64,000 nucleotides of DNA from Salisediminibacterium halotolerans (lineage in GTDB: Bacteria > Bacillota > Bacilli > Bacillales > Salisediminibacteriaceae). The position numbers and the translations under genes are program-made. The stretch spans positions 124,001 to 188,000 of the forward strand of contig NZ_RKQQ01000004.1 in NCBI RefSeq assembly GCF_003814815.1, given 5' to 3'. The notes beneath the pieces were generated by a model. It did no database searches and was not told where the DNA came from. It was given only the letters and a program-made list of their open reading frames with translations. Below, one piece after another: positions 56,958 to 64,000 of this stretch (its first letter is position 1; each line of letters starts with the position of its first letter).

Positions 56958-58049
56958 GTGAATCAGCAAACCTTTCATTTTATTAATCCTTTTCAAATCG
57001 ACATCGACCCGATGGACCGGCTCTTGCTCGTGAATATTGAAAACGATCCGGATGATATTTATATCGGTTTTGAGCCGCAAGTATTTGCCGACGAACAACT
57101 TGGCGAAGTGCATTTAGTCATCGGGTGGCGGCGTGACGGCAAGGTTGATGTCTACCATCAACCGGGGATGAACATTGACCCAAGCAATTATGATATTGTC
57201 GGCAAGGGTTTGGCCGCTATCGTTGAATGCGAATTCGCGGCAGCGTTTTATGAAGTGACCGATACCGGCGTGCAAGCGAATTATCAATTTGCTGATCGAT
57301 ATCAGCGCGAGATTAATATAAAGATTGCTGAAACAAATTCAAAAAAGCGCAAACCTTTTGGCTTGCTTGCCCCGATGGGGGATGCGGCAGAAACGCCGTC
57401 AGCGCTGCCGTTAGTTCTGCTGCACGACTTTTATTTTGTGCGAAAAAAACAGACGACAGCCGAGGTGGAAATCAACGGCAAGTCGCATCAGCCGGATGAA
57501 TTGCCCCTGCCGATCGACCGAGCAAAGATGCTCTTTACCCGCTACAGCCCCAAACCGCTGATTGCAAGATTTAACCCTGCAGTTGAGGAAGATTTAATCC
57601 CGCTGGAAGTCCAATTGCAGCAGGAACAGCTTACATTAGCGAACTGTGATTTTACCTTTGAGTGGACAGGGCGTAAGCCGGCGATCAAGAGCATCACGCA
57701 GAGGAATGACATTTATCCTGTTACGTTACGTTTTACCGAGGCTTTTCCTGATATTAAATCTTTGTATGAAAACAGCAGATTTGAAGGGAAGTTTGAACTG
57801 AGCGCTCATCCTTCTACCGGGGTGATCGCCGGAAACTATGCGGTTGAGAAAACAAAAGGCGAAACAACGATCACGATCGTCCCGTCAGACGGGTGGAAAC
57901 CGCGTCCGGCAAAATTGTCACTGCTGTTTTTATATACAGCAGCGAAAATTTTTAAGCATTGGCCGAAAACGTATGAATGGACAGCCAATATTTACGAACA
58001 GGACAATGGCCAGTATGCGATCAGTTCGAATTGGAGACGAATCAGGTAG
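56958..58049 (+). CDS. Hypothetical protein (363 aa)
   Basis: A soluble acidic protein without signal peptide or transmembrane helix. The first half has an immunoglobulin-like alternating pattern (RLLLVNIENDPDDIYIGFEPQVF … LVIGWRRDGKVDVYHQP), the second half mixed beta (YAVEKTKGETTITIVPSDGWKPRP) and ends in NWRRIR. I do not recognise the family. The GTG start follows GGAGTGAGG. The lipocalin-like layout (two beta domains, VDVYHQPG) could suit lipid or sugar handling, but this is guesswork. Neighbours are a DUF1349 protein and a methyltransferase. Confidence 0.55.
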   Translation: MNQQTFHFINPFQIDIDPMDRLLLVNIENDPDDIYIGFEPQVFADEQLGEVHLVIGWRRDGKVDVYHQPGMNIDPSNYDIVGKGLAAIVECEFAAAFYEVTDTGVQANYQFADRYQREINIKIAETNSKKRKPFGLLAPMGDAAETPSALPLVLLHDFYFVRKKQTTAEVEINGKSHQPDELPLPIDRAKMLFTRYSPKPLIARFNPAVEEDLIPLEVQLQQEQLTLANCDFTFEWTGRKPAIKSITQRNDIYPVTLRFTEAFPDIKSLYENSRFEGKFELSAHPSTGVIAGNYAVEKTKGETTITIVPSDGWKPRPAKLSLLFLYTAAKIFKHWPKTYEWTANIYEQDNGQYAISSNWRRIR

Positions 58050-58100
58050 TTAGCTGTAATCATCATCATTTTGTCAGCGAAATGTACTGAGGGGATTTTT

Positions 58101-58859
58101 ATGAATTGGCAAGTATATAATGAATTAGCATGGACGGACGCGTTGCTGTCTGCGGCAGAGGATTATCAATACGAAGTAAACTTGTACGTTGAATGGCTGA
58201 AGCAACACGCGAAAAGATCAGTGGACAATGTCCTTCATCTCGGTTGCGGGGCAGGCGGGCATGATCAGTTTTTGAAGCAGTTTTTTAATGTGACGGGTGT
58301 CGATTTGAGCGACGGCATGCTGAAAGAAGCTGAAAAAACCAATCCTGAAGTGGCCTATATCAAAGACGATATGCGGACAGTGAACCTTTCCAGGAAATTT
58401 GACGCGGTTGTTATTCCTGATTCCATCATGTATCAATCGGAAATAGAAGATGTCGAGCGTACAATTCAAACGGCGGTAGATCATCTCTTGCCGGGCGGGT
58501 GCCTGTTGATTGTGACACACACGAAAGAACAGTTTCAGAACAATCAATTTAGCTACACAGGCTCTGATAATCACACACATATTACATTGTTTGAAGATAA
58601 TTTTATCGTCTCCGAGAGTACATATGAAGCCGCATTCGTGTACCTCATTAGACAGAATAATGAGCTTTCGATTCACGAAGAAGTTCATACCCTCGGCATT
58701 TTTCCTGAAAAAGATTGGCAGCAATTATTTCATCAAGCTGGTTTCGAAGTTTCAGTCAAACCGTTACCGGATTTATATGAAAGTTATCTGCAAAATGAGG
58801 GAGACTATCCGCTGAGCGTCATAGTCGGGACATTAAAAGCAAATGATGAGAGTGAATAA
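58101..58859 (+). CDS. Class I SAM-dependent methyltransferase
   Basis: 252 aa. SAM-binding motif I VDNVLHLGCGAGGHDQFLKQF near residue ~42, motif II VTGVDLSDGMLKEA, and post-motif region DAVVIPDSIMYQ. The rest is a C-terminal beta part (VTHTKEQFQNNQFSYTGSDNHTHITLFEDNFIV). The ATG at 58101 follows GAGGGGATTTTT. The substrate is unknown: no nucleic acid-binding part is visible, so a small molecule is more likely. It closes a run of three genes on the same strand, followed by a strong terminator. Confidence 0.8.
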   Translation: MNWQVYNELAWTDALLSAAEDYQYEVNLYVEWLKQHAKRSVDNVLHLGCGAGGHDQFLKQFFNVTGVDLSDGMLKEAEKTNPEVAYIKDDMRTVNLSRKFDAVVIPDSIMYQSEIEDVERTIQTAVDHLLPGGCLLIVTHTKEQFQNNQFSYTGSDNHTHITLFEDNFIVSESTYEAAFVYLIRQNNELSIHEEVHTLGIFPEKDWQQLFHQAGFEVSVKPLPDLYESYLQNEGDYPLSVIVGTLKANDESE

Positions 58860-58860
58860 A

Positions 58861-58893
58861 ACAGCCCGCTTCTGTAAAAGAAGCGGGCTGTTT
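58861..58893 (+). terminator. Terminator after the methyltransferase gene
   Basis: ACAGCCCGCTTCT/AGAAGCGGGCTGT with a six-base loop, starting two bases after the stop. Confidence 0.9.
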
Positions 58894-58997
58894 GAGTTCA
58901 TTCGTACAAGGTTCGGCGGTCAAACCGTTATCGGCATACGGTGTTCATAAATTTGCCATTTTTTTATGATAAATATCGTTTTATTTGTAAATATTTA

Positions 58998-59026
58998 TTG
59001 AGCAGCCGGCAAACCGGCTATATAAT
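58998..59026 (+). promoter_or_regulatory. Promoter whose spacer is a palindrome
   Basis: TTGAGC (58998-59003), a 17-bp spacer and TATAAT (59021-59026). The first 16 bases of the spacer are the perfect inverted repeat AGCCGG-CAAA-CCGGCT (59004-59019), an ideal place for a repressor or activator. It drives the zinc-finger membrane protein. Confidence 0.65.
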
Positions 59027-59071
59027 TAAATTAACAGGTACTGGGTGTAAATTGAGAGGAGATGCTGCTCT

Positions 59072-59905
59072 ATGTACTCGGAGTGTTATTTTCATCCAGG
59101 TAAAGGATCCGTAGCAGGATGTGGGGATTGCGGGAAAGGACTGTGTCGTGACTGCGCTGCTTACTGGGAGCCGCCGTCTTGTTCGAAATGTGTGGAAAAG
59201 GCACTCAGCCGGCAAAAAAGTCAGGTTATGGGATTGTTGATTGCTTCGGCCGTGTGTTTCGTCATTGCCATCTTAATTCCAATTAATAACTGGCTTTTTA
59301 TTTTATCATTCACCGGCATCCCGGCTATTTACTCAGCTGCATCTTTAAAAGACCCGATGGAGGACAGTCTGATTTTTAACTATTACTTTTGGTGGTGGTA
59401 CTTAGTCAAGTTGGTACTTGCATTTATATTCGGTTCGTTAGGGTTTATCTATATCGTTTACAAAGTACTCAGCTTCTTGAAGCGGGAACGTTCATACAAA
59501 GAACTTTTCAATCGATCGCCCAACTATCAAGTGTCGGGAACTGTATTTCCTTCTGACATGAAGGAGGAAGATGCCCAGGCAGCGAATGTCGTAGCTGGTT
59601 CAGCGGTATATGCGCAATATTCAGGAGACAATTGGTTTTATTTAGCTAATGTAGAAGAAGTTTTTGCTGATCGGGTCACAGTGAGGTTTTTTGATAATAT
59701 TGTTGAAACGCTCCCGTTGCATAAGCTGCGCGACATCGATTATGCCCTTAACAACATGAGTCCGCACGCCAATATGAACAATATCGGTTATTATTATCAA
59801 TGCGGGATTGAACAGATTTTTCCCGATCATATCGTCGTTAATTATTTTGGCAATCAACCAACAGAGAAAGTCAGCCTAGAGCAGCTTCGCTTTACGATGA
59901 TGTAG
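59072..59905 (+). CDS. Zinc-finger membrane protein with tandem Tudor-like repeats
   Basis: 277 aa. Residues ~4-45 form a B-box-like zinc finger (CYFHPGKGSVAGCGDCGKGLCRDCAAYWEPPSCSKC). Two hydrophobic regions follow (~50-95 and ~105-135, the latter beginning WWWYLVKLVLAFIFGSLGF). The C-terminal ~110 residues contain two similar units: NWFYLANVEEVFADRVTVRFF … LPLHKLR and GYYYQCGIEQIFPDHIVVNYF … VSLEQLRF. These look like Tudor/SH3-like barrels. The whole architecture is unusual and I do not know a named family. GAGAGGAGATG precedes the ATG. It has its own promoter containing a palindrome. Confidence 0.7.
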   Translation: MYSECYFHPGKGSVAGCGDCGKGLCRDCAAYWEPPSCSKCVEKALSRQKSQVMGLLIASAVCFVIAILIPINNWLFILSFTGIPAIYSAASLKDPMEDSLIFNYYFWWWYLVKLVLAFIFGSLGFIYIVYKVLSFLKRERSYKELFNRSPNYQVSGTVFPSDMKEEDAQAANVVAGSAVYAQYSGDNWFYLANVEEVFADRVTVRFFDNIVETLPLHKLRDIDYALNNMSPHANMNNIGYYYQCGIEQIFPDHIVVNYFGNQPTEKVSLEQLRFTMM

Positions 59906-60008
59906 AAGATCGGAGCCAGCGATACTGCGACAAAGGTTTCTTGGAAAGGTAAAAAGCTTCAGTTGGCATTTATTCCAACAGGTCATGGACGGCGAAAGGA
60001 CTCGATCA

Positions 60009-60033
60009 AATCGAGCGTATTCATAATAAAAGA
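60009..60033 (+). repeat. Possible remnant of the structured repeat
   Basis: AATCGAGCGTATTCATAATA followed by AAAGA is nearly identical to AATCGAGGTATTCATAATAAAGA in copy B (15987-16010 area). No ends or stems remain. It lies between the zinc-finger protein gene and a bidirectional terminator, a position like that of the full copies. Confidence 0.35.
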
Positions 60034-60037
60034 TAAA

Positions 60038-60069
60038 AAATGGCTCTCACTGATGTGAGAGCCATTTTT
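60038..60069. terminator. Bidirectional terminator before ahpF 3' end
   Basis: AAATGGCTCTCAC/GTGAGAGCCATTT with T runs on both sides, between the zinc-finger protein gene (plus) and ahpF (minus). Confidence 0.85.
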
Positions 60070-60100
60070 ATTTACTGGTTTTTGTCCCAGCCTCTTTAAT

Positions 60101-61648
60101 TTAATTCATCACCGGTTCCGGCGTGCGGATCAAGTGATCGAAGGCGCTGAGTGCTGCTGTTGCACCGCCGCCCATCGAAATGATGATCTGTTTGTACGGC
60201 GTGTCGGTACAGTCGCCGGCGGCAAACAGCCCCGGCACGTTTGTTGCACCGCCATTGTCAACGATAAGTTCGCCGAATTTGTTTTTCTCAATCTCGCCGC
60301 CGATCCAATCGGTATTCGGGACGAGGCCGATTTGAACGAATACACCTTGCAGGGCAATGTGTTTCGTTTCCTCTGACACGCGGTCGAGATAGGTGATCCC
60401 ATTGACCGTGTCATCACCGGTGATTTCGGTTGTTTTCGCATTCGTAATCACTGTTACGTTGTTTAAACTGTTTAGTTTTTGCTGCAAGACCTCGTCTGCT
60501 TTTAATTCCGGCATGAATTCAAGCACGGTGACGTGTTTGACAATGCCGGCAAGATCGATCGCCGCTTCGACGCCGGAGTTGCCGCCGCCGATCACCGCAA
60601 CATCTTTGCCTTCAAACAGCGGTCCGTCACAATGCGGGCAGTAGGCCACGCCGTTATTGCGAAATTCCTCTTCGCCCGGAACGCCGATATTGCGCCAGCG
60701 TGCACCGGTTGAGAGGATAACGCTTTTGCTTTTCAGTACAGCATCGTTATCAAGTGTTAACTCAAAGTGATCATTCTTTTCCAGTCCGGCTGCCGTCAGC
60801 CCTTTCATGACATCGACATCGTAATCGTTGACATGCTCTTCAAGGTTGGCAACAAGCTTCGGGCCTTCGGTTTTATTGACACTGATGAAGTTTTCAATAC
60901 TCAGTGTATCTTGGACTTGGCCGCCGAAACGGTCAGCAACAAGTCCGGTGCGAATTCCTTTGCGGGCAGCGTAGATCGCTGCGCTGGCACCGGCAGGTCC
61001 GCCGCCGACAACGAGAACGTCAAACGGATCTTTTTCAGACAGTTCATCAGCATCAATTCCTTGGCCGAGTTTGTCTAAAATCTCTTCGATCGTCATCCGT
61101 CCGCCGCCGAAAAATTCACCATTCAAGTAAACGGCCGGCACAGCCATCACATTGTTGTTTTCTGCTTCATCTTTGAATGTCGCTCCGTCAATCATCGTAT
61201 GCGTCACACCCGAATTCAAGACGCTGAGCATGTTCAGTGCTTGGACGACTTCCGGGCAATTTTGACAGCTTAAGCTGACGTACGATTCAAAATGATACTC
61301 GCCGCTTACAGCTTTCATTTGGTTCATAACGTCTTCGTCCACTTTCGGCGGGCGGCCGCTGACTTGCAACAGGGCCATGACAAACGATGTGAACTCGTGG
61401 CCGAGCGGAATTCCGGCAAATGTTACACCGGAATCTTCGTCGGCGCGGTTTATACTGAAGCTCGGTGTTCGGTCTAGAGCTGTTTTTTCGACAGAAATAC
61501 GCGAAGACATGTCCGCAACTTCATGAACGAAAGACAACAGGTCATCTGATGACTTTTCCGAACCGGCGCTCACTTTCAGGACGATGTCGCTCTCCAATAG
61601 CTGGAGATATTGCTTCAACTGTTCTTTAATGTTTGCGTCAAGTGTCAT
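60101..61648 (-). CDS. ahpF: Alkyl hydroperoxide reductase subunit F
   Basis: 515 aa NADH:disulfide flavoprotein that reduces AhpC. An N-terminal double-thioredoxin-like domain with CQNCPEVV near residue 129-132, an FAD motif VVGGGPAGASAAIYAARKG, NADH motif VIGGGNSGVEAAIDLAGI and the redox CxxC in AYCPHCDGP. The C-terminal FAD motif VPGLFAAGDCTD is intact. GGAGGGGAG precedes the ATG. Second gene of the ahpC-ahpF operon. Confidence 0.96.
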   Translation of the reverse strand: MTLDANIKEQLKQYLQLLESDIVLKVSAGSEKSSDDLLSFVHEVADMSSRISVEKTALDRTPSFSINRADEDSGVTFAGIPLGHEFTSFVMALLQVSGRPPKVDEDVMNQMKAVSGEYHFESYVSLSCQNCPEVVQALNMLSVLNSGVTHTMIDGATFKDEAENNNVMAVPAVYLNGEFFGGGRMTIEEILDKLGQGIDADELSEKDPFDVLVVGGGPAGASAAIYAARKGIRTGLVADRFGGQVQDTLSIENFISVNKTEGPKLVANLEEHVNDYDVDVMKGLTAAGLEKNDHFELTLDNDAVLKSKSVILSTGARWRNIGVPGEEEFRNNGVAYCPHCDGPLFEGKDVAVIGGGNSGVEAAIDLAGIVKHVTVLEFMPELKADEVLQQKLNSLNNVTVITNAKTTEITGDDTVNGITYLDRVSEETKHIALQGVFVQIGLVPNTDWIGGEIEKNKFGELIVDNGGATNVPGLFAAGDCTDTPYKQIIISMGGGATAALSAFDHLIRTPEPVMN

Positions 61649-61666
61649 GCGGCTCCCCTCCTTGAT

Positions 61667-62227
61667 TTAGATTTTGCCTACAAGATCGAGGCTAGGCGTA
61701 AGTGTATCTTCGCCTTCTTCCCATTTTGCCGGGCATACTTCGCCTGGGTTGTTGCGCACGTATTGCGCAGCTTTAATTTTGTTAGCAAGAATACTTGCAT
61801 CACGGCCGATGCCTTCTGCATTGATCTCTGCAGCTTGAATGATACCGTCCGGATCAATGATGAATGTTCCGCGATCAGCAAGGCCTTCTTCATTCAGCAC
61901 TTCGAAATTGCGGGAAATCGTCTGCGCCGGATCACCGATCATCGGATAGGTAATTTTACCGATTTTTTCGGAAGCGTCGTGCCATCCTTTGTGTACGAAG
62001 TGTGTATCCGTTGAAACGGAGAAGACTTCGGCACCGAGCTCTTTCAAGTTTTCGTATTCGTTTTGCAAATCTTCAAGTTCTGTCGGGCAGACAAAGGAAA
62101 AGTCGGCAGGGTAGAAGCAAACAACGCTCCACTGTCCTTTGAAGTTATCTTCTGTTACATCAATGAATTCTCCATTTTGATACGCTTTCGCCTGAAACGG
62201 CTGAACTTCTGTTCCGATAAGTGACAT
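61667..62227 (-). CDS. ahpC: Alkyl hydroperoxide reductase subunit C
   Basis: 186 aa typical 2-Cys peroxiredoxin. Peroxidatic Cys47 in [12 protein letters not shown], resolving Cys ~165 in [10 protein letters not shown]. Reduces peroxides and is recycled by AhpF encoded 18 bases downstream. AAGGAGGA precedes the ATG. Expression should be under PerR, given the PerR box at 62279-62293. Confidence 0.97.
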   Translation of the reverse strand: MSLIGTEVQPFQAKAYQNGEFIDVTEDNFKGQWSVVCFYPADFSFVCPTELEDLQNEYENLKELGAEVFSVSTDTHFVHKGWHDASEKIGKITYPMIGDPAQTISRNFEVLNEEGLADRGTFIIDPDGIIQAAEINAEGIGRDASILANKIKAAQYVRNNPGEVCPAKWEEGEDTLTPSLDLVGKI

Positions 62228-62568
62228 AGTAAATCGTCCTCCTTTGAATTGTCAGCCGGTGTTAAAACACCTAACTGTTTATAAGAATTATTACTCGATA
62301 GCTATTATTATATAAATGCGATTGTTTGTCAACTCTTTCACAAGCGACGGGCTGTTTCGGCAAAATGTTATCAGAACAGGTTTACGTCAGATGTGCAGTA
62401 AGAACAATAAAAAGAAAATTATGAACATTTTTTAACGATCTCTTCTTAATTGCTAAAGGTTTTTCTCAGTCGTGCGTTTGAGGATAGTTCTGTACGGCAA
62501 AGAGGAAAACATGTACGCTTGAAGCAGAAGATGATACCAAGGCTGATAAATATAGAGGAGGAATTGTG
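62228..62568. other. Divergent intergenic region ahpC / GNAT gene
   Basis: 340 bp. The left part holds the ahpC ribosome site, PerR box and promoter. The right ~230 bp is the leader of the GNAT gene, with no clear promoter pair or hairpin that I can support. Confidence 0.6.
62279..62293. promoter_or_regulatory. PerR box of ahpCF
   Basis: TTATAAGAATTATTA matches 13 of 15 positions of the PerR consensus TTATAATNATTATAA. It lies downstream of a minus-strand -35 TTGACA (62332-62327), between the promoter and the ahpC start. Confidence 0.8.
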
Positions 62569-63117
62569 ATGAACATTCGGCAGGCGGATATTTCCGACGC
62601 GCAAGCGATGGCGCGGATTCATGTCGATTGCTGGAAGCAAGCTTACGAAGGGATTTTACCGGAAGACTTGCTTCGTTCACTTTCATATGAAGATCGCGCA
62701 AAACGCTGGAAAGAAAATATCGAAGAAGCGACGAGCGGCGGATCGATGATTTATGTCGCCGAAGATCCTGAACTCGGCGTCATCGGTTTTGTGCTTGGCG
62801 GGACGATGCGCGATGCGACGATGAGAATGCGTTATACCGGCGAAATATACGGCATTTATGTTTTGCCGCGTTACCAGCGGATGGGGATCGGACGGGCGCT
62901 TTTTGAAAAAATGGCTGCATTTCTCGATGCGATCCATCACGCCAGAGCGGGCGTATGGATTTTGGCGGATCACCCTGATCGGCTGTTCTTTGAAAAATTA
63001 GGTGCAGAAGAAGTGTACAAAAAAAATGAAAAAGTCCGTGATGCAGATCATGTAACGCTAGCTTATGGAATTGAGGACTTATCTGCTTTTGCTGAGGATA
63101 CTTCTTCAGGTGCATAA
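62569..63117 (+). CDS. GNAT-family N-acetyltransferase
   Basis: 182 aa. Acetyl-CoA-dependent acyltransferase: NIRQADISDAQAMARIHVDCWKQAY at the start, the beta4 strand EIYGIYVLPRYQRMGIGRALFEKMAAF carrying the QRxGIG acetyl-CoA loop, and AGVWILADHPDRLFFEKLGAEEVYKK at the end. GAGGAGG precedes the ATG at 62569 (a GTG three bases earlier is in frame). Monocistronic. The substrate is unknown. Confidence 0.85.
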   Translation: MNIRQADISDAQAMARIHVDCWKQAYEGILPEDLLRSLSYEDRAKRWKENIEEATSGGSMIYVAEDPELGVIGFVLGGTMRDATMRMRYTGEIYGIYVLPRYQRMGIGRALFEKMAAFLDAIHHARAGVWILADHPDRLFFEKLGAEEVYKKNEKVRDADHVTLAYGIEDLSAFAEDTSSGA

Positions 63118-63203
63118 AATGTGAAAAAAAACGCAAAATTGTGTGTTCTGAAGCTATTCTCCGCTAAAAAGGCTGTATCGGCCTAAGTCGAGCTTAACCT
63201 CGT

Positions 63204-63239
63204 TTGTAGTAATACAGTGAAAGAGATATAATTCACTGT
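63204..63239 (+). promoter_or_regulatory. Promoter and inverted-repeat operator of the betaine-binding protein gene
   Basis: TTGTAG (63204-63209), a 17-bp spacer and TATAAT (63227-63232). ACAGTGAA (63214-63221) and TTCACTGT (63232-63239) are perfect inverted 8-mers that bracket the -10, so a dimeric repressor could block it. Confidence 0.6.
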
Positions 63240-63272
63240 TGTAAAAAAAATTAAGAAATGGGGTATGGCTGA

Positions 63273-64000
63273 ATGATGCGAGGATCTTTGCTTTCAACCG
63301 GTATGCTCTCTGCAGCACTGATTTTGACAGCTTGCGGAGAAAACAATGCCGATAATACAGAAAATGAAAATAATCTAAATGAGAACGAAACGAATAATAT
63401 CGATGAAGACGGAAATGAGGTTTCCGGTGAAGATGAAATTGAAATCGGCTTAAATAACTGGGCGGAAAACGTTGCCGTTGCCAACATGTGGGGCGTCCTC
63501 CTTGAAGAAGAGGGCTACGATGTTGAACTGACAATGTCTGAAAAAGCGCCGATTTGGGAAGCCGTCGCGACAGACGGCATCGATCTTTCCTTGGAAGTGT
63601 GGCTTCCGACAACAGACGAGCCGTTTTATGAAGATCATGGAGACGATGTATATTTGAGCGATGAAATCTGGTTTGAAGGAACCGGACTCGGCTTGGCTGT
63701 CCCTGAATACGTCGACATTGACAGCATGGATGAGCTGAATGACAACGTGGATATGTTTGACGGCGAAATTGTCGGAATTGACGCCGGCGCCAGTTTAACG
63801 AGACTGACCGACGAAGCGATTGAAACCTATGACTTAGAGTACGAACAGCTCGTCAGTTCCGAGTCGTCGATGCTCTCAGCCTTAGATCAAGCATACAGCA
63901 ATGAAGAGCCGGTGCTTGTCACGATGTGGAATCCGCATTGGGCGTTTTCAGAATATGATATTAAATATTTAGACGATCCGGAAAATGCCTTCGGCGAAGC
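63273..64000 (+). CDS. Glycine betaine/proline-type binding lipoprotein (partial)
   Basis: The frame is open to the right edge (about 242 codons). Lipoprotein signal ending LILTAC; a ~25-residue Asn/Glu/Asp linker; then an OpuAC/ProX-type domain with NNWAENVAVANMWGVLLEEEGYDV, EVWLPTTDEPFY and VTMWNPHWAF, whose Trp residues form the aromatic cage for trimethylammonium compounds. It would be lipid-anchored outside and deliver the osmolyte to an ABC importer or act alone. GGGG lies ten bases before the first of two adjacent ATGs (63273, 63276). Its promoter carries an inverted repeat. Osmotic-stress function is expected in a salt-tolerant organism. Confidence 0.85.
   Translation, partial: MMRGSLLSTGMLSAALILTACGENNADNTENENNLNENETNNIDEDGNEVSGEDEIEIGLNNWAENVAVANMWGVLLEEEGYDVELTMSEKAPIWEAVATDGIDLSLEVWLPTTDEPFYEDHGDDVYLSDEIWFEGTGLGLAVPEYVDIDSMDELNDNVDMFDGEIVGIDAGASLTRLTDEAIETYDLEYEQLVSSESSMLSALDQAYSNEEPVLVTMWNPHWAFSEYDIKYLDDPENAFGE

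Overview
The window looks like a chromosomal segment of a Gram-positive, low-to-mid GC member of the Bacillaceae. Gene order follows the Bacillus subtilis yeaB-yeaC-yeaD-yebA-guaA-pbuG-yebG-pur operon block, then yerA-yerB-yerC-pcrB-pcrA-ligA-yerH-gatCAB-dgkB-rlmCD. Ribosome sites are strong AGGAGG types, with several TTG and GTG starts. Many proteins are acidic, and there are Na+-type carriers plus a glycine betaine-type binding protein. A haloalkaliphilic or salt-tolerant bacillus is therefore likely, but this is inference. No rRNA, tRNA, CRISPR array, prophage or intact transposase gene was seen.

Layout: 1-7.6 kb holds the end of a CydC-like ABC exporter, a TetR/cation-efflux pair, a CoA-disulfide reductase/rhodanese/TusA fusion, a nitroreductase and a GltS-type carrier. 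7.8-12.4 kb is a MoxR/DUF58/transglutaminase operon. 12.4-31.8 kb is purine metabolism: guaA, pbuG and the twelve-gene purEKBCSQLFMNHD operon, each behind its own guanine-type riboswitch. PurR boxes precede pbuG and purE. clpE (with CtsR boxes) and yebG lie between pbuG and purE. 31.9-34.4 kb has a short thioredoxin-reductase-like flavoprotein and an AbgT transporter. 34.7-49.6 kb is the yerA-to-dgkB housekeeping block (DNA repair helicase, ligase, tRNA amidotransferase, lipid enzymes). 50-56.2 kb carries a DUF418 membrane protein, two small membrane proteins, nupC-deoC and rlmCD. 56.2-64 kb is more species-specific: a DUF1349 protein, an unknown protein, a methyltransferase, a zinc-finger membrane protein with two Tudor-like repeats, the PerR-controlled ahpCF operon, a GNAT acetyltransferase and the start of a betaine-binding lipoprotein.

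The most unusual feature is a family of about 365-bp non-coding repeats with imperfect terminal inverted repeats (copies at 431, 15807, 49588 and 51237, plus a rearranged copy at 32513). Each of the four regular copies is bracketed by two copies of the local intrinsic terminator hairpin. The hairpin differs from site to site, so it belongs to the target and appears to have been duplicated on insertion. Within the repeats, long stems keep pairing even where the bases differ between copies.

Many regulatory sites can be read directly: a TetR palindrome, two CsoR/CstR-like operators before sulfur/redox flavoproteins, CtsR boxes, PurR boxes, a DeoR-like operator, a PerR box, a cre-like site, and two promoters whose spacer or -10 region lies inside a perfect inverted repeat.
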